The translations under genes were made by a program, and so were the position numbers. A stretch of DNA of 64,000 nt from assembly GCF_017654505.1 (NCBI RefSeq), contig NC_054570.1, positions 4,659,488 through 4,723,487 of the forward strand, in the 5' to 3' direction. The DNA is from Polyodon spathula (taxonomy: Eukaryota; Chordata; Actinopteri; Acipenseriformes; Polyodontidae). The notes beneath the pieces were generated by a model, which ran no database searches, had not been told where the DNA came from, and saw nothing but the letters and a program-made list of their open reading frames with translations. This document shows positions 29,609-41,645 of the stretch, one piece after another. Numbering within the stretch: position 1 is the stretch's first letter; each line of letters opens with the position of its first letter.

Positions 29609-30267
29609 TATATGAAAACTACTGGTACTGTTGTATTCCTGACAAAAATTTTGAAACAGGTATTCTGACAGCATCCTCATAGAACTTGCAGTGTCTTGCG
29701 AAAGAAACTTTATTTAAAAACCAAAAGCAATAAAAGGACAGTGTAATGTTCCCTTATGTTCAAGATCTGAACCTTTAGGCCAGGTTTAGGCTTTTTGGAG
29801 CCTAACATCTAACCCTACCTCCCATCGGACGAAAATGCTTTATGGGTTTGTTATAAGAGCGCAGCTGGTAAAGTAGGACTAAATACCAGAAGTTAAACTC
29901 TGTAAACAATGTGTTACACAGCCGGCTGCTGTATCTGTCTGTCTGTGGCTTGTGTAACCGAATGTGGGGAGAGAGAAACGGAATGTCTAAATTAAGGCCT
30001 CTTGTGCAGGTTCCTTATTTAGTGAAGTGTTATTGTCCACAAGTCTAGCAAAGAAGCTTACAGCAGATTCTGCTACTTTGAGAAATGTGAGGATTGTCAT
30101 GACCTATTACTTCCAAGAAAAATCCAAGTTTGTGTAAACTGTAGTTGTACAAAACTTTACCCATATTGGATCATCACTTCTGTGGTCCTAGAGGTAAAAG
30201 GTTTCCCACAATCATTGCATGATCACACACCATATTGATTAGTGTGGACACTTCCCAGAGCAGAGGG

Positions 30268-30314
30268 TGGACACAAACTGGCGACCACACATACTGCAAG
30301 TGAGCATCTTAACC
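30268..30314 (-). mobile_element. tRNA-like SINE head relic (left arm)
   Basis: Read on the minus strand it gives ggttaagatgctcacttgca, then a degraded B-box-like ccagtttgtgtcc. This resembles the head of fish tRNA-derived SINEs. The boundaries and tail are not clear. The mirror copy is at 44197-44243. Confidence 0.45.
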
Positions 30315-30661
30315 GCAAGAGTCCGGTTATCTGGTTATTGGGCTTTAACCTCATCTCATTTCACTGACAGGTCACAATTTGCAACGGACCTCCCTTTAAT
30401 GTCGGCAATCATCTGCCGCCAATCTATGACATCTGAGTCATGGCACTAATGTACGGGGGAGGCTGGGTGCGAATCAGCCAGGTTTGCCTGCATTCTTGGC
30501 TATAGTGCTTTTAATCTCCTCTCATCTGAATCTGTAAAATCAGTTTATTACACAACACTGCCCATTACACTAACACAGAATTTGGGGATTTGAAACACTT
30601 GCTATACAAATATCCGAATATCATCCAGCAACAGTGGTACATTTTGAAATACAAACGTTTG

Positions 30662-30716
30662 GACTAAAAGTCTTTCTCAATGTCTACATTGAAGACATCA
30701 AGAAAGACTTTTAGTC
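30662..30716. repeat. 55-bp near-perfect hairpin (left arm)
   Basis: gactaaaagtctttct pairs perfectly with its reverse complement at the other end. The stem continues to about 23 bp with two mismatches, around a loop of about 9 nt. The mirror copy at 43795-43849 retains the stem. No surrounding TIR element was recognised. Confidence 0.85.
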
Positions 30717-32858
30717 AAAACATCTCTAATTTAATTTGCTAAGTTTATTTTAGTAATTCTGAATTTCTTTGAAAAAACATACTTAAAGATTATTTGTATT
30801 TTTATACAAAGTACAAATTATTTGGAGGATTACTGTAATTTAAAAAAAAAACAGAAACATTGCACAATCTGGTCTTTATTTTTCCAATAACAAATATCTA
30901 GTACTCACGACTCAATATAATGAAACATAATAATAAAATGAAGTGCTTTTTTGTTAAAGAAATCTTTAAACCTGCGTCTTTGAAGTTTGCACTTCACTGA
31001 AGAGCAGGTAGACAAAAACACATTCAGTTTATTCAGCATATTAGGTAAATAAGACAGTAAGACAGTCCTAATTTACACTACCATTTCCTGAGTTGAAACA
31101 ACACTTGTAAAAATAGCATCCAAACAGCTTGAAGAATAAACCTTTTAAAAAGTGTGCAAATCTTGAACTGATTCTTCAGTAAAATGATCTATTAACATAG
31201 AACCATGCTTCTAAAATTAGAAATGATAATAAACAGGTTTGTAACAATACAATGGTAGTGCAGTGGAACGTTTTAGGCAATGTTTTACAGCAATAGCACA
31301 GTACTGACTTCAGAACAGCCGAACAAACCACTCTGCAAAATAGCAGATCAAAATGCCGTCTAGATTTTTGAAGAGGGAAAAAAAATGTACTCACAAGAAA
31401 ACGCTGCGATAATGAAAAAAAATTGAGCGATATAAAAATGCACTGTGAATGTGAGAAACCAGAGAAATTCAAATTGTTTGCAAGTAATTATAAAAGTGCA
31501 CCCTGTTGCTTAAATATAAAACTGTCGTTTTATCTCTGGGTTCTGATCACATGAAAAAATCAAAGTTTTTAAAGTGTCACCAGAACCCCTCCATAAAGTG
31601 ACAGCTTAATTATGTACAGTTGGCCAGGTATACTTTGTTACTTAAATGATTAGTATTATTATTAATAATAATAATAACAATATAATGTAATGGCAGCACA
31701 GGTGGGTTTCCTGAAGCTGTAAATCCTACTGTGGTTTATACCGGTGGGGTAAAGGTAGATCAAATCAACCCTTAAGTCGTGCATATCATCTGCCTAAATA
31801 CACAGTCCTAGCTACAAGAATAAAACAGCTATGTACTAAAAAGCCTCTGTAGACAAACTGTTTCTCACTTTGTCTCTCCATGTTAATATGGGACTATATG
31901 TACTGCTACAGAGCAGTTTTGATGTGGACCTAAATGCATTCTCCTCCATACTTGATAAGCTATTAAAAATCAAGACAGTCTAATTGCATTATGTTTTCAA
32001 ACACCTTAATTAACATGTTTTTCTTTCTTCCACACAAGAGCTGTATTTTATTCAACACTAACAGCTCTTCACCTTAAATTGTATTCAACGCTGGTCTACA
32101 CAAACATATAGGCAAGCCATATATTGACAAATGTGGCACTAAGGTCTTGTTAATTGCTAAAAATGCAACCAAACTAAAAGAACAACAACATTGTAAGTGA
32201 GGCGCAGAAATGCAAATTATACTGTTCAGTGTTCAGAGAATGTAATAATCTAAAGACAGCACTGTAATGAAAAGAAGAAAGGGTGCTTTACAAGTCTGGT
32301 TGAAGCCCCGAAACAATAATCTCATTTCCATGGCGTTATGTGGCTTTGGAGAAATGTTCCCCCTTTGATTTCAAAGAGAGGGATATTGCCGGCAATCTGT
32401 GTCTTGTTTCACTTCAACCTGGGTTCTTTGGAAATGTAAATGGATTTTTGTGGTCCAGTCTTCTCCACAATCAAATGTAAATATATGTACAAAACGCAAA
32501 CCCTGAATGTTTTCTCTTTTAAGGTGTAATCAACAAGGTTCTTGCCTTATAAGCCCACATCAACAGAATCAGCTATATCACCCCTTGTTCGTATCCAGTG
32601 AAAACCTGTCACGTGATAACATTTGTGGCTACGGAAGGGGCTATAGAGAATGGCCTTAAAAATAAAGAAGATTCAAACATCATTTTAATTGTTTGTGTTG
32701 TTTTTGCTTTTCACATTTCCTATAGTTCTGGTGCTCTGATATTGAAATTTTTTCCTAATCTGCCTCTACATGGATTTTAGCTGTTTTAAGCTTGCCTAGA
32801 GAATCCTAAATGCCAGCAGTGAACAGCCATCATCATTCCAGTGACAATTCACTTTAAC

Positions 32859-32875
32859 TAACCCTAACCCTAACC
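32859..32875. repeat. Short interstitial telomere-like tract (left arm)
   Basis: Just under three CCCTAA units (taaccctaaccctaacc). The mirror copy is at 41629-41645. It is short enough to be chance or a repair scar. Confidence 0.7.
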
Positions 32876-33756
32876 GAGCCCTACCTACTCTACATTTACT
32901 GTATGTAGACAGGGAGAGCATGTGGCAAGCAGAGTTGAAGACTGTTCAGTTCCAGGCGAGCTCTTATAAACCTCAAGATCAGAGCAAAAGAACTCAGAAC
33001 CACTCAGAATCATTGCAGACACCATAAAATAGTCAGGGGAAATGTGCAAAATAAATTGAAATGACTTTGAGCTCCTTACTCAGTTTTCCCTCCCCTCTAA
33101 TACTGGGTAGGACCACGCAGCTCTCAGCACATTGAGAGTGGACTATGTGTGTCCTGTCCAGTGTTGATGTTTTTTTGTGACTGGGCCCCCTGTACCACAC
33201 CTGTTGCTTGTCAATACATTGCACATATCCATTTAGCTCATCTTCAAACATGTTTCACATCTCATAAATCATACTGAAGATTCCAAATATGCATAACAGG
33301 AAAAAATCAGAAAGTTAATTTCTGAAAATACACCCTATGGTAGTAACAATAAAGGGGAAACAACTTCCGTTGTAAATACACTATTTAATGTTTTCCCATC
33401 ACTTGCTGGTATAATTCCCATCTTACAGACCCTTAGCCTTTCAGTGCTCTATCTGGGTCATTAGTCTGACTTGTTTTCCTGGTAAAATGGATAGACAACA
33501 TAGTTCAATGCTTGGCTTTGGTGTTTTTCCATTAGCACTGGTCCTGCAGGGGATTTAAATAGGTAACATTAACAGCCCATCAGATGCATGGTATCCAGGC
33601 GTAAAGTTTTATGTGTCCTAGTTAACCACACTGAAAATCAATTGGATTTAATTAACGCCCAACACAGATTTAAATCTGGATTTAGTATGCAGCGATAGAG
33701 CTTTCATTTACACTGCTAGGTTGGGTGGATGTTTCTTCATATTTTAGCCACTGACT

Positions 33757-33945
33757 CATTGAGTGACCCTGAGCAAGTCACTTAACCTCCCTATGCTCTG
33801 TCCTTTGTATGAGACGTTGTTGTAAGTGACTCTGCAGCTGATGCAGTTAAGTTTACACACGTTAATCTCGTATCTTCTAAAGCTCTTTGTGATGGTGGTC
33901 CACCTATGAAAGGCGCTATATAAAAGTAAAAATTATTAAAATAAT
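33757..33945 (+). mobile_element. Dispersed SINE-like repeat, copy 2 (left arm)
   Basis: It has the same block order as 24310-24492, extended at the 5' side by tgagtgaccctgagcaagtc. It ends in gcgctatataaa and an A/T-rich tail. Confidence 0.75.
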
Positions 33946-34339
33946 AAATTATATCAAAGTAAGGATGAGCAAATTATATTATTCTGGAATGTGCCATTTG
34001 TTAGTTTTGAGCAGTTTTTAATAAAACTAAAAAAATATGACTACATGTCAGGGATGAATGAATCAAAACTGTGTGTTACATATTCCAGGTGTTTCCATTT
34101 GACATTCTTTATATTTGCATATAGCCGACAATATATACATACCATATTTAAAGAAAGCTATGAAGGTAGGGCTCGCAAATGCACAAACCAGCTCAAGATT
34201 CTAGTGAACAGCAAACAAAATATTGGACCTTTAACGGGCCGCTATTATATATTATTTTACAGAGAAATATAAAGTGCATTCTAAACTTCAACACTGAACA
34301 TACAAACATATGCTGTGCTACCATTTTCCACTTCTCTTT

Positions 34340-34640
34340 CCTTACCCTCGCGTGAGTTGACCCAGGAAAGACGCCTTGGTTCGGCGGTTATTGAAACTGG
34401 CCCATGTTGGCTCCATCAGTCGGCAGCACCGTGATGTTATTTAAGTAGCAACCGGACCAACATGGCGAACGCAGGGGGTCAGTTTCTCAGACTTTTCTGC
34501 GTTGTAGCTCGTTCCCCGCCTACATGACGACGATTGTTCCCCTTCTCTCTCATTATTGGATATTGCAGTCGGTTACAGTTCGTGTCTATTAGAACCGGAT
34601 GTTTGGTTGTGTTTTTCGACTGTCTGCTGCTGAGGGAAAT
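34340..34640 (+). promoter_or_regulatory. CpG-rich, promoter-like block with an ATG (left arm)
   Basis: About 18 CpG dinucleotides fall within roughly 250 bp, in surroundings that are otherwise AT-rich and CpG-poor. Around 34462 the motif ccaacatggcgaa combines a YY1-like ATGGCG core with an ATG in fair Kozak context. The block is nearly free of differences between the two arms, while nearby AT tracts vary. I infer a CpG-island promoter or first exon, transcribed toward the palindrome centre. No downstream exon was identified, so the gene it might serve is unknown. Confidence 0.5.
34462..34527 (+). CDS. Putative 21-residue frame or first-exon start (left arm)
   Basis: The ATG at 34462 opens a 21-codon frame (starting MANAGGQFLRLF, ending SPPT) that stops at 34525-34527. 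The frame lies wholly inside the CpG-rich block and is identical in the mirror copy. It could be an uORF, a tiny peptide, or the coding start of a first exon whose donor I cannot place; gggtcagt is a weak candidate. I recognise no family. Calling it a gene rests only on context. Confidence 0.25.
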   Translation: MANAGGQFLRLFCVVARSPPT

Positions 34641-34717
34641 CAGAGGGGAGCGGTTTATTACCTTGCAAACACATCTTGGTACTCTTGTTGTGCGTATTAG
34701 TACTGGATATGATATAT

Positions 34718-34785
34718 ATCTATATAATATTATATATATATATATATATATTATATACTATTATAATATACAGTATATATATCTT
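34718..34785. repeat. AT microsatellite (left arm)
   Basis: Imperfect TA repeats. The mirror position carries a long pure (TA)n run at 39730-39789, so the two arms differ here in both length and purity. Confidence 0.85.
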
Positions 34786-35136
34786 CTTAAACCATTGAAG
34801 ATGGACCGGTGTTACCCAGTTTGACATAAGCAGTACATAGCTTTGTTAAATATATAGGCGCGGGTGCATCTTTATTTGCAAATAGTGTCTTTTGAGTTCT
34901 GATGCTTCATTCTCTACGTGTTCATTTCGAGCTAAGAAGAGACGATTCTTCGGCTCCTGTCTAATCCTTAAACTAGGAATCTTTTCAATGTCATTTCCTG
35001 TGTGACGTGCACTCTCCAGGCATTCATGCATATATAGGTAAACAAAGTACATTTAGTTACTTTACTCTAAATTTGAAGCAATTGTGACGACACTATTCGC
35101 ATGGGCATTTATTTATGTCAGTGTATCTCCCGTAAT

Positions 35137-35815
35137 TAGGGTTGCCACCTGGCCCCATAATTCCGGAACACTGTGAGACAGAACAGGATTTTGAAGTTGC
35201 CTTTAAACTAAAGGAAATCAACATGTGAATTGACCCCTAAACCTTTGCTAAATTGATTCTGGTCATTAATTATCTTGAGACAGCATGACAATACAATAAT
35301 AGCTTTTAACAAATGAAATAAATAAATAAGTACATCATCATTATTTATTTATTTTATTAATAGTTTTAAAATATATATATTTTAAAGTTTCTTTATAGTT
35401 TCTAATAGTATAACACCTTCTCCCACTGAAATCATTAATACTCAGCAGCTGTTCACTATTCCTGACACCAGACAACGTGAACACTGGATCAGCGTTGTTA
35501 TTTAATTGAGAGAGTCAATGTAAATTAGGGCAATATATTACTAATTAATAGGATATAACTAGCATCTTAAATATTGAGAACTGAAATATCATTTTGTACA
35601 AAATAAAATAAATATCTTGAATAAACCTACACACATGTTTATTCAAGATGCTTTTTTTTATTTTGTAAGATTTGTATTATCACATTGATTTGGATAATTT
35701 AGAAGCAGTGTACATTAAGCAAGTGCTTGGTGCTCAATTCACGTGTTTATTGCTTTCCGTTTAAGGGCAACTTAAAAACCATGTTCTGGAATTATGGGGC
35801 CAGGTGGCAACCCTA
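35137..35815. mobile_element. hAT-like MITE, 679 bp (left arm)
   Basis: The ends are inverted: tagggttgccacctggcccc at the left and its complement at the right. Lower-identity similarity extends inward for about 100 bp. The flanks cccgtaat (35129-35136) and gccgtaat (35816-35823) match at 7 of 8 positions, as expected for an 8-bp hAT target duplication. There is no transposase, so it is non-autonomous. The mirror copy at 38706-39382 has the equivalent flanks, so insertion predates arm duplication. Confidence 0.8.
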
Positions 35816-37176
35816 GCCGTAATCCTTCTTAACATTGTTCCAGTTAGTGGAAATCCAAAGGTAATGGGATTAGCCATGCCGTTAAGACCAATATTCAGTG
35901 TTACATGTTCAAACCTACACAGGTTATTCAACGGCTGTCCGTCACATGACAGATTAAATGAGCAGTCCTCTCATGTGACAGATTAATTTGTAATGCAAAT
36001 CCCTGACAAAGGCTACCGAATTATTTAGAGGCTCAGCTGGGACACATGCTGAAGAGATGGCCGATGGGGAAATGAAAAAACTCGAATCTCTGTTGAAATG
36101 TAACTTTTACACAAAAAAAATGTGTTTACAGTAGTCCCTCGCTGAACCGCACATGTTGGGAAATAACGAGGCGTCTGTGTAAATCATTGTGCTAAAATAA
36201 CATTAATGTTTTCTCTATACACGTTACATTATGTAAACACATTATTTAATACTAAATAGTTATCTTATTATTAGCTGGGTATATTTATTGGGGGTTAAAA
36301 GGGAACTGTTCATTCTAAATCACTAACCAGTGCTCAAACCATCACTATACAAACTGCATTTTATGGCAGACCTGAAATCTAGAGATTCATCTCCTATTAA
36401 TTAATGCATGTCTGTGGGAGGACGAATGGGGGTTGAGCACAATAGAAAGGAGTTCATTAAGGTTTATCAGTGTTATTTAATCTACTAAGGGCCAGCAGTG
36501 TGCTTTTGAGCAGTACTGTAGCATCCCAGTTCACAGGAGACTTGACCTTTTAATAAATGTACTGCACACCTACACTGCTGATAAGTAGCTCACTAGGTTA
36601 ATAATGAGACTATCAAGAAAATGGGAATGGGCAAATGTTAATGGAGATGCCAGTGTACCTTCAAAGGGACCCCTTTTTTGTTTCTTTTTAAAAATGTGCC
36701 ACCCTCGCTATGCTCTTGAGTAATAGGCACATTTTTGTTGCAAATGGCGGCAATTGTTAGTTGTTCAATACATTTATAATGCAAGTAGTACTACACGTCT
36801 TGAGTTTTAGAGCTGGACTCCTTTATGAATTAAAGTGCTTGTAGTGTAGCTAACAAAATGTAATAAATCTAAAATTAAATAGATTAAGTTTGCTATATGG
36901 ATCTCAAGTGTGCAGATTTGAAAGATATACATTTTTATATCAAACATGTTTCGTCTTTTTAAAAGATATCTGGTACTGCACAAGGTTAAGGACAGGAAAG
37001 GAGGCTCTGAAGAAGTGGAGCACATCTGAAAACAAGGCTTGCAAACTGAGATTCCTTTAATCTAATGTAGTGCTGTACCAGGTAGCCTTTTTTAAATGAA
37101 AGTACATGTTTGCTAAAATTATTTTGTTAGCTACAATCACTTTAAGCAAGTCAAGGTGGGCTTTTAATTTTTTGTT

Positions 37177-37344
37177 AAATTTGGTGGTTTAATAAATAAT
37201 GCAAAGGGTTTGTTTTGTTTTTGTTTATAAAATTTAAGTGGTGGGTTTTGTGTAAAGTAGTTTGGTGTTAATGAGGAATTTAAGGAATTATTGTATTGTT
37301 AAAGTTGTAAGTTAAGGGTTGGACATAAAGTAAAAAATTCGAAA
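37177..37344. other. Palindrome spacer, cytosine-depleted loop
   Basis: These 168 bp separate the arms. By my count the + strand has 3 C and 41 G, the rest being A and T, while both adjoining arms have ordinary C content (gcaagtcaagg on one side and its complement on the other). The change in strand composition is abrupt at the arm boundaries. There is no gene or transposon in it. Confidence 0.9.
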
Positions 37345-38705
37345 AACAAAAAATTAAAAGCCCACCTTGACTTGCTTAAAGTGATTGTAGCTAACAAAAT
37401 AATTTTAGCAAACATGTACTTTCATTTAAAAAAGGCTACCTGGTACAGCACTACATTAGATTAAAGGAATCTCAGTTTGCAAGCCTTGTTTTCAGATGTG
37501 CTCCACTTCTTCAGAGCCTCCTTTCCTGTCCTTAACCTTGTGCAGTACCAGATATCTTTTAAAAAGACGAAACATGTTTGATATAAAAATGTATATCTTT
37601 CAAATCTGCACACTTGAGATCCATATAGCAAACTTAATCTATTTAATTTTAGATTTATTACATTTTGTTAGCTACACTACAAGCACTTTAATTCATAAAG
37701 GAGTCCAGCTCTAAAACTCAAGACGTGTAGTACTACTTGCATTATAAATGTATTGAACAACTAACAATTGCCGCCATTTGCAACAAAAATGTGCCTATTA
37801 CTCAAGAGCATAGCGAGGGTGGCACATTTTTAAAAAGAAACAAAAAAGGGGTCCCTTTGAAGGTACACTGGCATCTCCATTAACATTTGCCCATTCCCAT
37901 TTTCTTGATAGTCTCATTATTAACCTAGTGAGCTACTTATCAGCAGTGTAGGTGTGCAGTACATTTATTAAAAGGTCAAGTCTCCTGTGAACTGGGATGC
38001 TACAGTACTGCTCAAAAGCACACTGCTGGCCCTTAGTAGATTAAATAACACTGATAAACCTTAATGAACTCCTTTCTATTGTGCTCAACCCCCATTCGTC
38101 CTCCCACAGACATGCATTAATTAATAGGAGATGAATCTCTAGATTTCAGGTCTGCCATAAAATGCAGTTTGTATAGTGATGGTTTGAGCACTGGTTAGTG
38201 ATTTAGAATGAACAGTTCCCTTTTAACCCCCAATAAATATACCCAGCTAATAATAAGATAACTATTTAGTATTAAATAATGTGTTTACATAATGTAACGT
38301 TTACAGAGAAAACATTAATGTTATTTTAGCACAATGATTTACACAGACGCCTCGTTATTTCCCAACATGTGCGGTTCAGCGAGGGACTACTGTAAACACA
38401 TTTTTTTTGTGTAAAAGTTACATTTCAACAGAGATTCGAGTTTTTTCCTTTCCCCATCGGCCATCTCTTCAGCATGTGTCCCAGCTGAGCCTCTAAATAA
38501 TTCGGTAGCCTTTGTCAGGGATTTGCATTACAAATTAATCTGTCACATGAGAGGACTGCTCATTTAATCTGTCATGTGACGGACAGCCGTTGAATAACCT
38601 GTGTAGGTTTGAACATGTAACACTGAATATTGGTCTTAACGGCATGGCTAATCCCATTACCTTTGGATTTCCACTAACTGGAACAATGTTAAGAAGGATT
38701 ACGGC

Positions 38706-39382
38706 TAGGGTTGCCACCTGGCCCCATAATTCCAGAACATGGTTTTTAAGTTGCCCTTAAACTGAAAGCAATAAACACGTGAATTGAGCACCAAGCACTT
38801 GCTTAATTTACACTGCTTCTTAATTATCCGAATCATTGTGATAATACAAATCTTACAAAATAAAAAAAGCATCTTGAATAAACATGTGTGTAGGTTTATT
38901 CAAGATATTTATTTTATTTTGTACAAAATGATATTTCAGTTCTCAATATTTAAAAGATGCTAGTTATATCCTATTAATTAGTAATATATAGCCCTAATTT
39001 ACATTGACTCTCCCAATTAAATAACAACACTGATCCAGTGTTCACGTTGTCTGGTGTCAAGAATAGTGAACAGCTGCTCAGTATTAATGATTTCAGTGGG
39101 AGAAGGTGTTGTACTATTAGAAACTATAAATAAACTTTAAAATATATATTTTTAAAACTATTAATAAAAAATAAATATTGATGATGTACTTATTTATTTA
39201 TTTCATTTGTTAAAAGCTATTATTGTATTGTCATGCTGTCTCAAGATAATTAATGACCAGAATCAATTTAGCAAAGGTTTAGGGGTCAATTCACATGTTG
39301 ATTTCCTTCAGTTTAAAGGCAACTTCAAAATCCTGTTCTGTCTCACAGTGTTCCGGAATTATGGGGCCAGGTGGCAACCCTA
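38706..39382. mobile_element. hAT-like MITE (right arm)
   Basis: Mirror copy of 35137-35815, with the same inverted ends and with flanks attacggc and attacggg. Internal differences from the left copy are scattered substitutions and small indels. Confidence 0.8.
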
Positions 39383-39728
39383 ATTACGGGAGATACACTG
39401 ACATAAATAAATGCCCATGCGAATAGTGTCGTCACAATTGCTTCAAATTTAGAGTAAAGTAACTAAATGTACTTTGTTTACCTATATATGCATGAATGCC
39501 TGGAGAGTGCACATCACACAGGAAATGACATCGAAAAGATTCCTAGTTTAAGGATTAGACAGGAGCCGAAGAATCGTCTCTTCTTAGCTCGAAATGAACA
39601 CGTAGAGAATGAAGCATCAGAACTCAAAAGACACTATTTGCAAATAAAGATGCACCCGCAGAGGGATATTTAACAAAGCTATGTACTGCTTATGTCAAAC
39701 TGTGTAGACACAGGGACATCTTCAATGG

Positions 39729-39729
<1 letters not shown>

Positions 39730-39789
<60 letters not shown>
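39730..39789. repeat. (TA)n microsatellite (right arm)
   Basis: About 60 bp of uninterrupted TA. It is purer than its mirror copy at 34718-34785. Confidence 0.95.
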
Positions 39790-39791
<2 letters not shown>

Positions 39792-39856
39792 AAATACTAA
39801 TTCTTACCACAAAGAGTACCGAATGTGTTTGAAAGGTAATAAATCGCTCCCCTCTG

Positions 39857-40157
39857 ATTTCCCTCAGCTGCAGACAGTCGAGAAACACAACCAAACATCC
39901 GGTTCTAATAGACACGAACTGTAACCGACTGCAATATCCAATAATGAGAGAGAAGGGGAACAATCGTCGTCATGTAGGCGGGGAACGAGCTACAACGCAG
40001 AAAAGTCTGAGAAACTGACCCCCTGCGTTCGCCATGTTGGTCCGGTTGCTACTTAAATAACATCACGGTGCTGCCGACTGATGGAGCCAACATGGGCCAG
40101 TTTCAATAACCGCCGAACCAAGGCGTCTTTCCTGGGTCAACTCACGCGAGGGTAAGG
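39857..40157 (-). promoter_or_regulatory. CpG-rich, promoter-like block with an ATG (right arm)
   Basis: Mirror of 34340-34640, on the minus strand. Its ATG is at 40033-40035, and transcription would again point to the palindrome centre. From the ATG through the next 120 bases upstream I found no difference from the left copy. Function is inferred from CpG content and the ATGGCG motif only. Confidence 0.5.
39970..40035 (-). CDS. Putative 21-residue frame or first-exon start (right arm)
   Basis: Identical mirror copy of the frame at 34462-34527. The same reservations apply: short, no known family, and supported only by its position inside the CpG-rich block. Confidence 0.25.
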   Translation of the reverse strand: MANAGGQFLRLFCVVARSPPT

Positions 40158-40565
40158 AAAGAGAAGTGGAAAATGGTAGCACAGCATATGTTTGTATGTT
40201 CAGTGTTGAAGTTTAGAATGCACTTTATATTTCTCTGTAAAATAATATACAATAGCGGCCCGTTAAAGGTCCAGTATTTTGTTTGCTGTTCACTAGAATC
40301 TTGAGCTGGTTTGCCCCACCTAGTTTGTGCATTTGCACACCCTACCTTCATAGCTTTCGTTAAATGTGGTATATATATATTGTCGGATATATGCAAATAT
40401 AAAGAATGTCAAATGGAAACACCTGGAATATGTAACACACAGTTTTGATTCATTCATCCCTGACATGTAGTCATATTTTTTTAGTTTTATTGAAAACTGC
40501 TCAAAACTAACAAATGGCACATTCCAGAATAATATAATTTGCTCATCCTTACTTTGATATAATTA

Positions 40566-40754
40566 TAATAAATAATAATCTTTACTTTTATATAGCGCCT
40601 TTAATAGTGGACCACCATCACAAAGCGCTTTAAAAGATATGAGACTAGGGTGTGTAAACTATGCATCAGCTGCAGAGTCACTTACAACAACGTCTCACCG
40701 GAGAGACAGCACAAGGAGGTTAAGTGACTTGCTCAGGGTCACTCAATGAGTCAG
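40566..40754 (-). mobile_element. Dispersed SINE-like repeat, copy 3 (right arm)
   Basis: Mirror of 33757-33945. On the minus strand it ends in the same gcgctatataaa tail. Several substitutions distinguish it from the left-arm copy, and at some of them (such as tagtttacacacc) it agrees better with copy 1 at 24310. Confidence 0.75.
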
Positions 40755-41628
40755 TGGCTAAAATATGAAGAAACATCCACCCAACCTAGCAGTGTAAATG
40801 AAAGCTCTATTGCTGCATACTAAATCCAGATTTAAATCTGTATTGGGTGTTAATTAAGTCCAATTGATTTTCAGTGTGGTTAACTAGGACACATAAAACT
40901 TTACGCCTGGATACCATGCATCCGATGGGCTGTTAATGTTACCTATTTAAATCCCCTGCAGGACCAGTGCTAATGGAAAAACACCAAAGCCAAGCATTGA
41001 ACTATGTTGTCTATCCATTTTACCAGGAAAACAAGTCAGACTAATGACCCAGATAGAGCACTGAAAGGCTAAGGGTCTGTAAGATGGGAATTGTACCAGC
41101 AAGTGATGGGAAAACATTAAATAGTGTATTTACAACGGAAGTTGTTTCCCCTTTATTGTTACTACCATAGGGTGTATTTTCAGAAATTAACTTTGATTTT
41201 TTCCTGTTATGCATATTTGGAATCTTCATTATGATTTATGAAATGTGAAATATGTTTGAAGATGAGCTAAATGGATATGTGCAATGTATTGACAAGCAAC
41301 AGGTGTGCTACAGGGGGCCCAGTCACAAAAAAAACATCAACATTGGACAGGACACACATAGTCCACTCTCAATGTGCTGAGAGCTGCGTGGTCCTACCCA
41401 GTATTAGAGGGGAGGGAAAACTGAGTAAGGAGCTCAAAGTCATTTCAATTTATTTTGCACATTTCCCCTGACTATTTTATGGTGTCTGCAATGATTCTGA
41501 GTGGTTCTGAGTTCTTTTGCTCTGATCTTGAGGTTTATAAGAGCTCGCCTGGAACTGAACAGTCTTCAACTCTGCTTGCCACACGCTCTCCCTGTCTACA
41601 TACAGTAAATGTAGAGTAGGTAGGGCTC

Positions 41629-41645
41629 GGTTAGGGTTAGGGTTA
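41629..41645. repeat. Short interstitial telomere-like tract (right arm)
   Basis: Just under three TTAGGG units (ggttagggttagggtta). Mirror of 32859-32875. Confidence 0.7.

Larger units (their letters stand above)
25330..37176 (+). repeat. Giant palindrome, left arm (about 11.8 kb)
   Basis: The reverse complement of this segment reappears at 37345-49035. Paired landmarks sum to 74521 near the centre (for example 36807 with 37714) and drift to 74365 at the outer end, through accumulated small indels. Sample comparisons of 60-120 bp give zero to two mismatches per 60 bp. The MITEs, hairpin and AT tracts differ more. No recognisable full-length gene lies in the arm. Its only gene-like element is a CpG-rich promoter-like block near 34340-34640. 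Confidence 0.97.

Noticed and set aside
30267..30449. 60-codon frame present in both arms
   Set aside because: It overlaps the tRNA-SINE relic and has no recognisable protein feature. Duplication explains its conservation.
32598..32780. 60-codon frame mirrored at 41724-41906
   Set aside because: No homology recognised, and its retention is explained by the palindrome.
36807..37714. Identical 72-codon frames in both arms, on opposite strands
   Set aside because: Identity follows from the palindrome. The sequence has no family motif or coding character.
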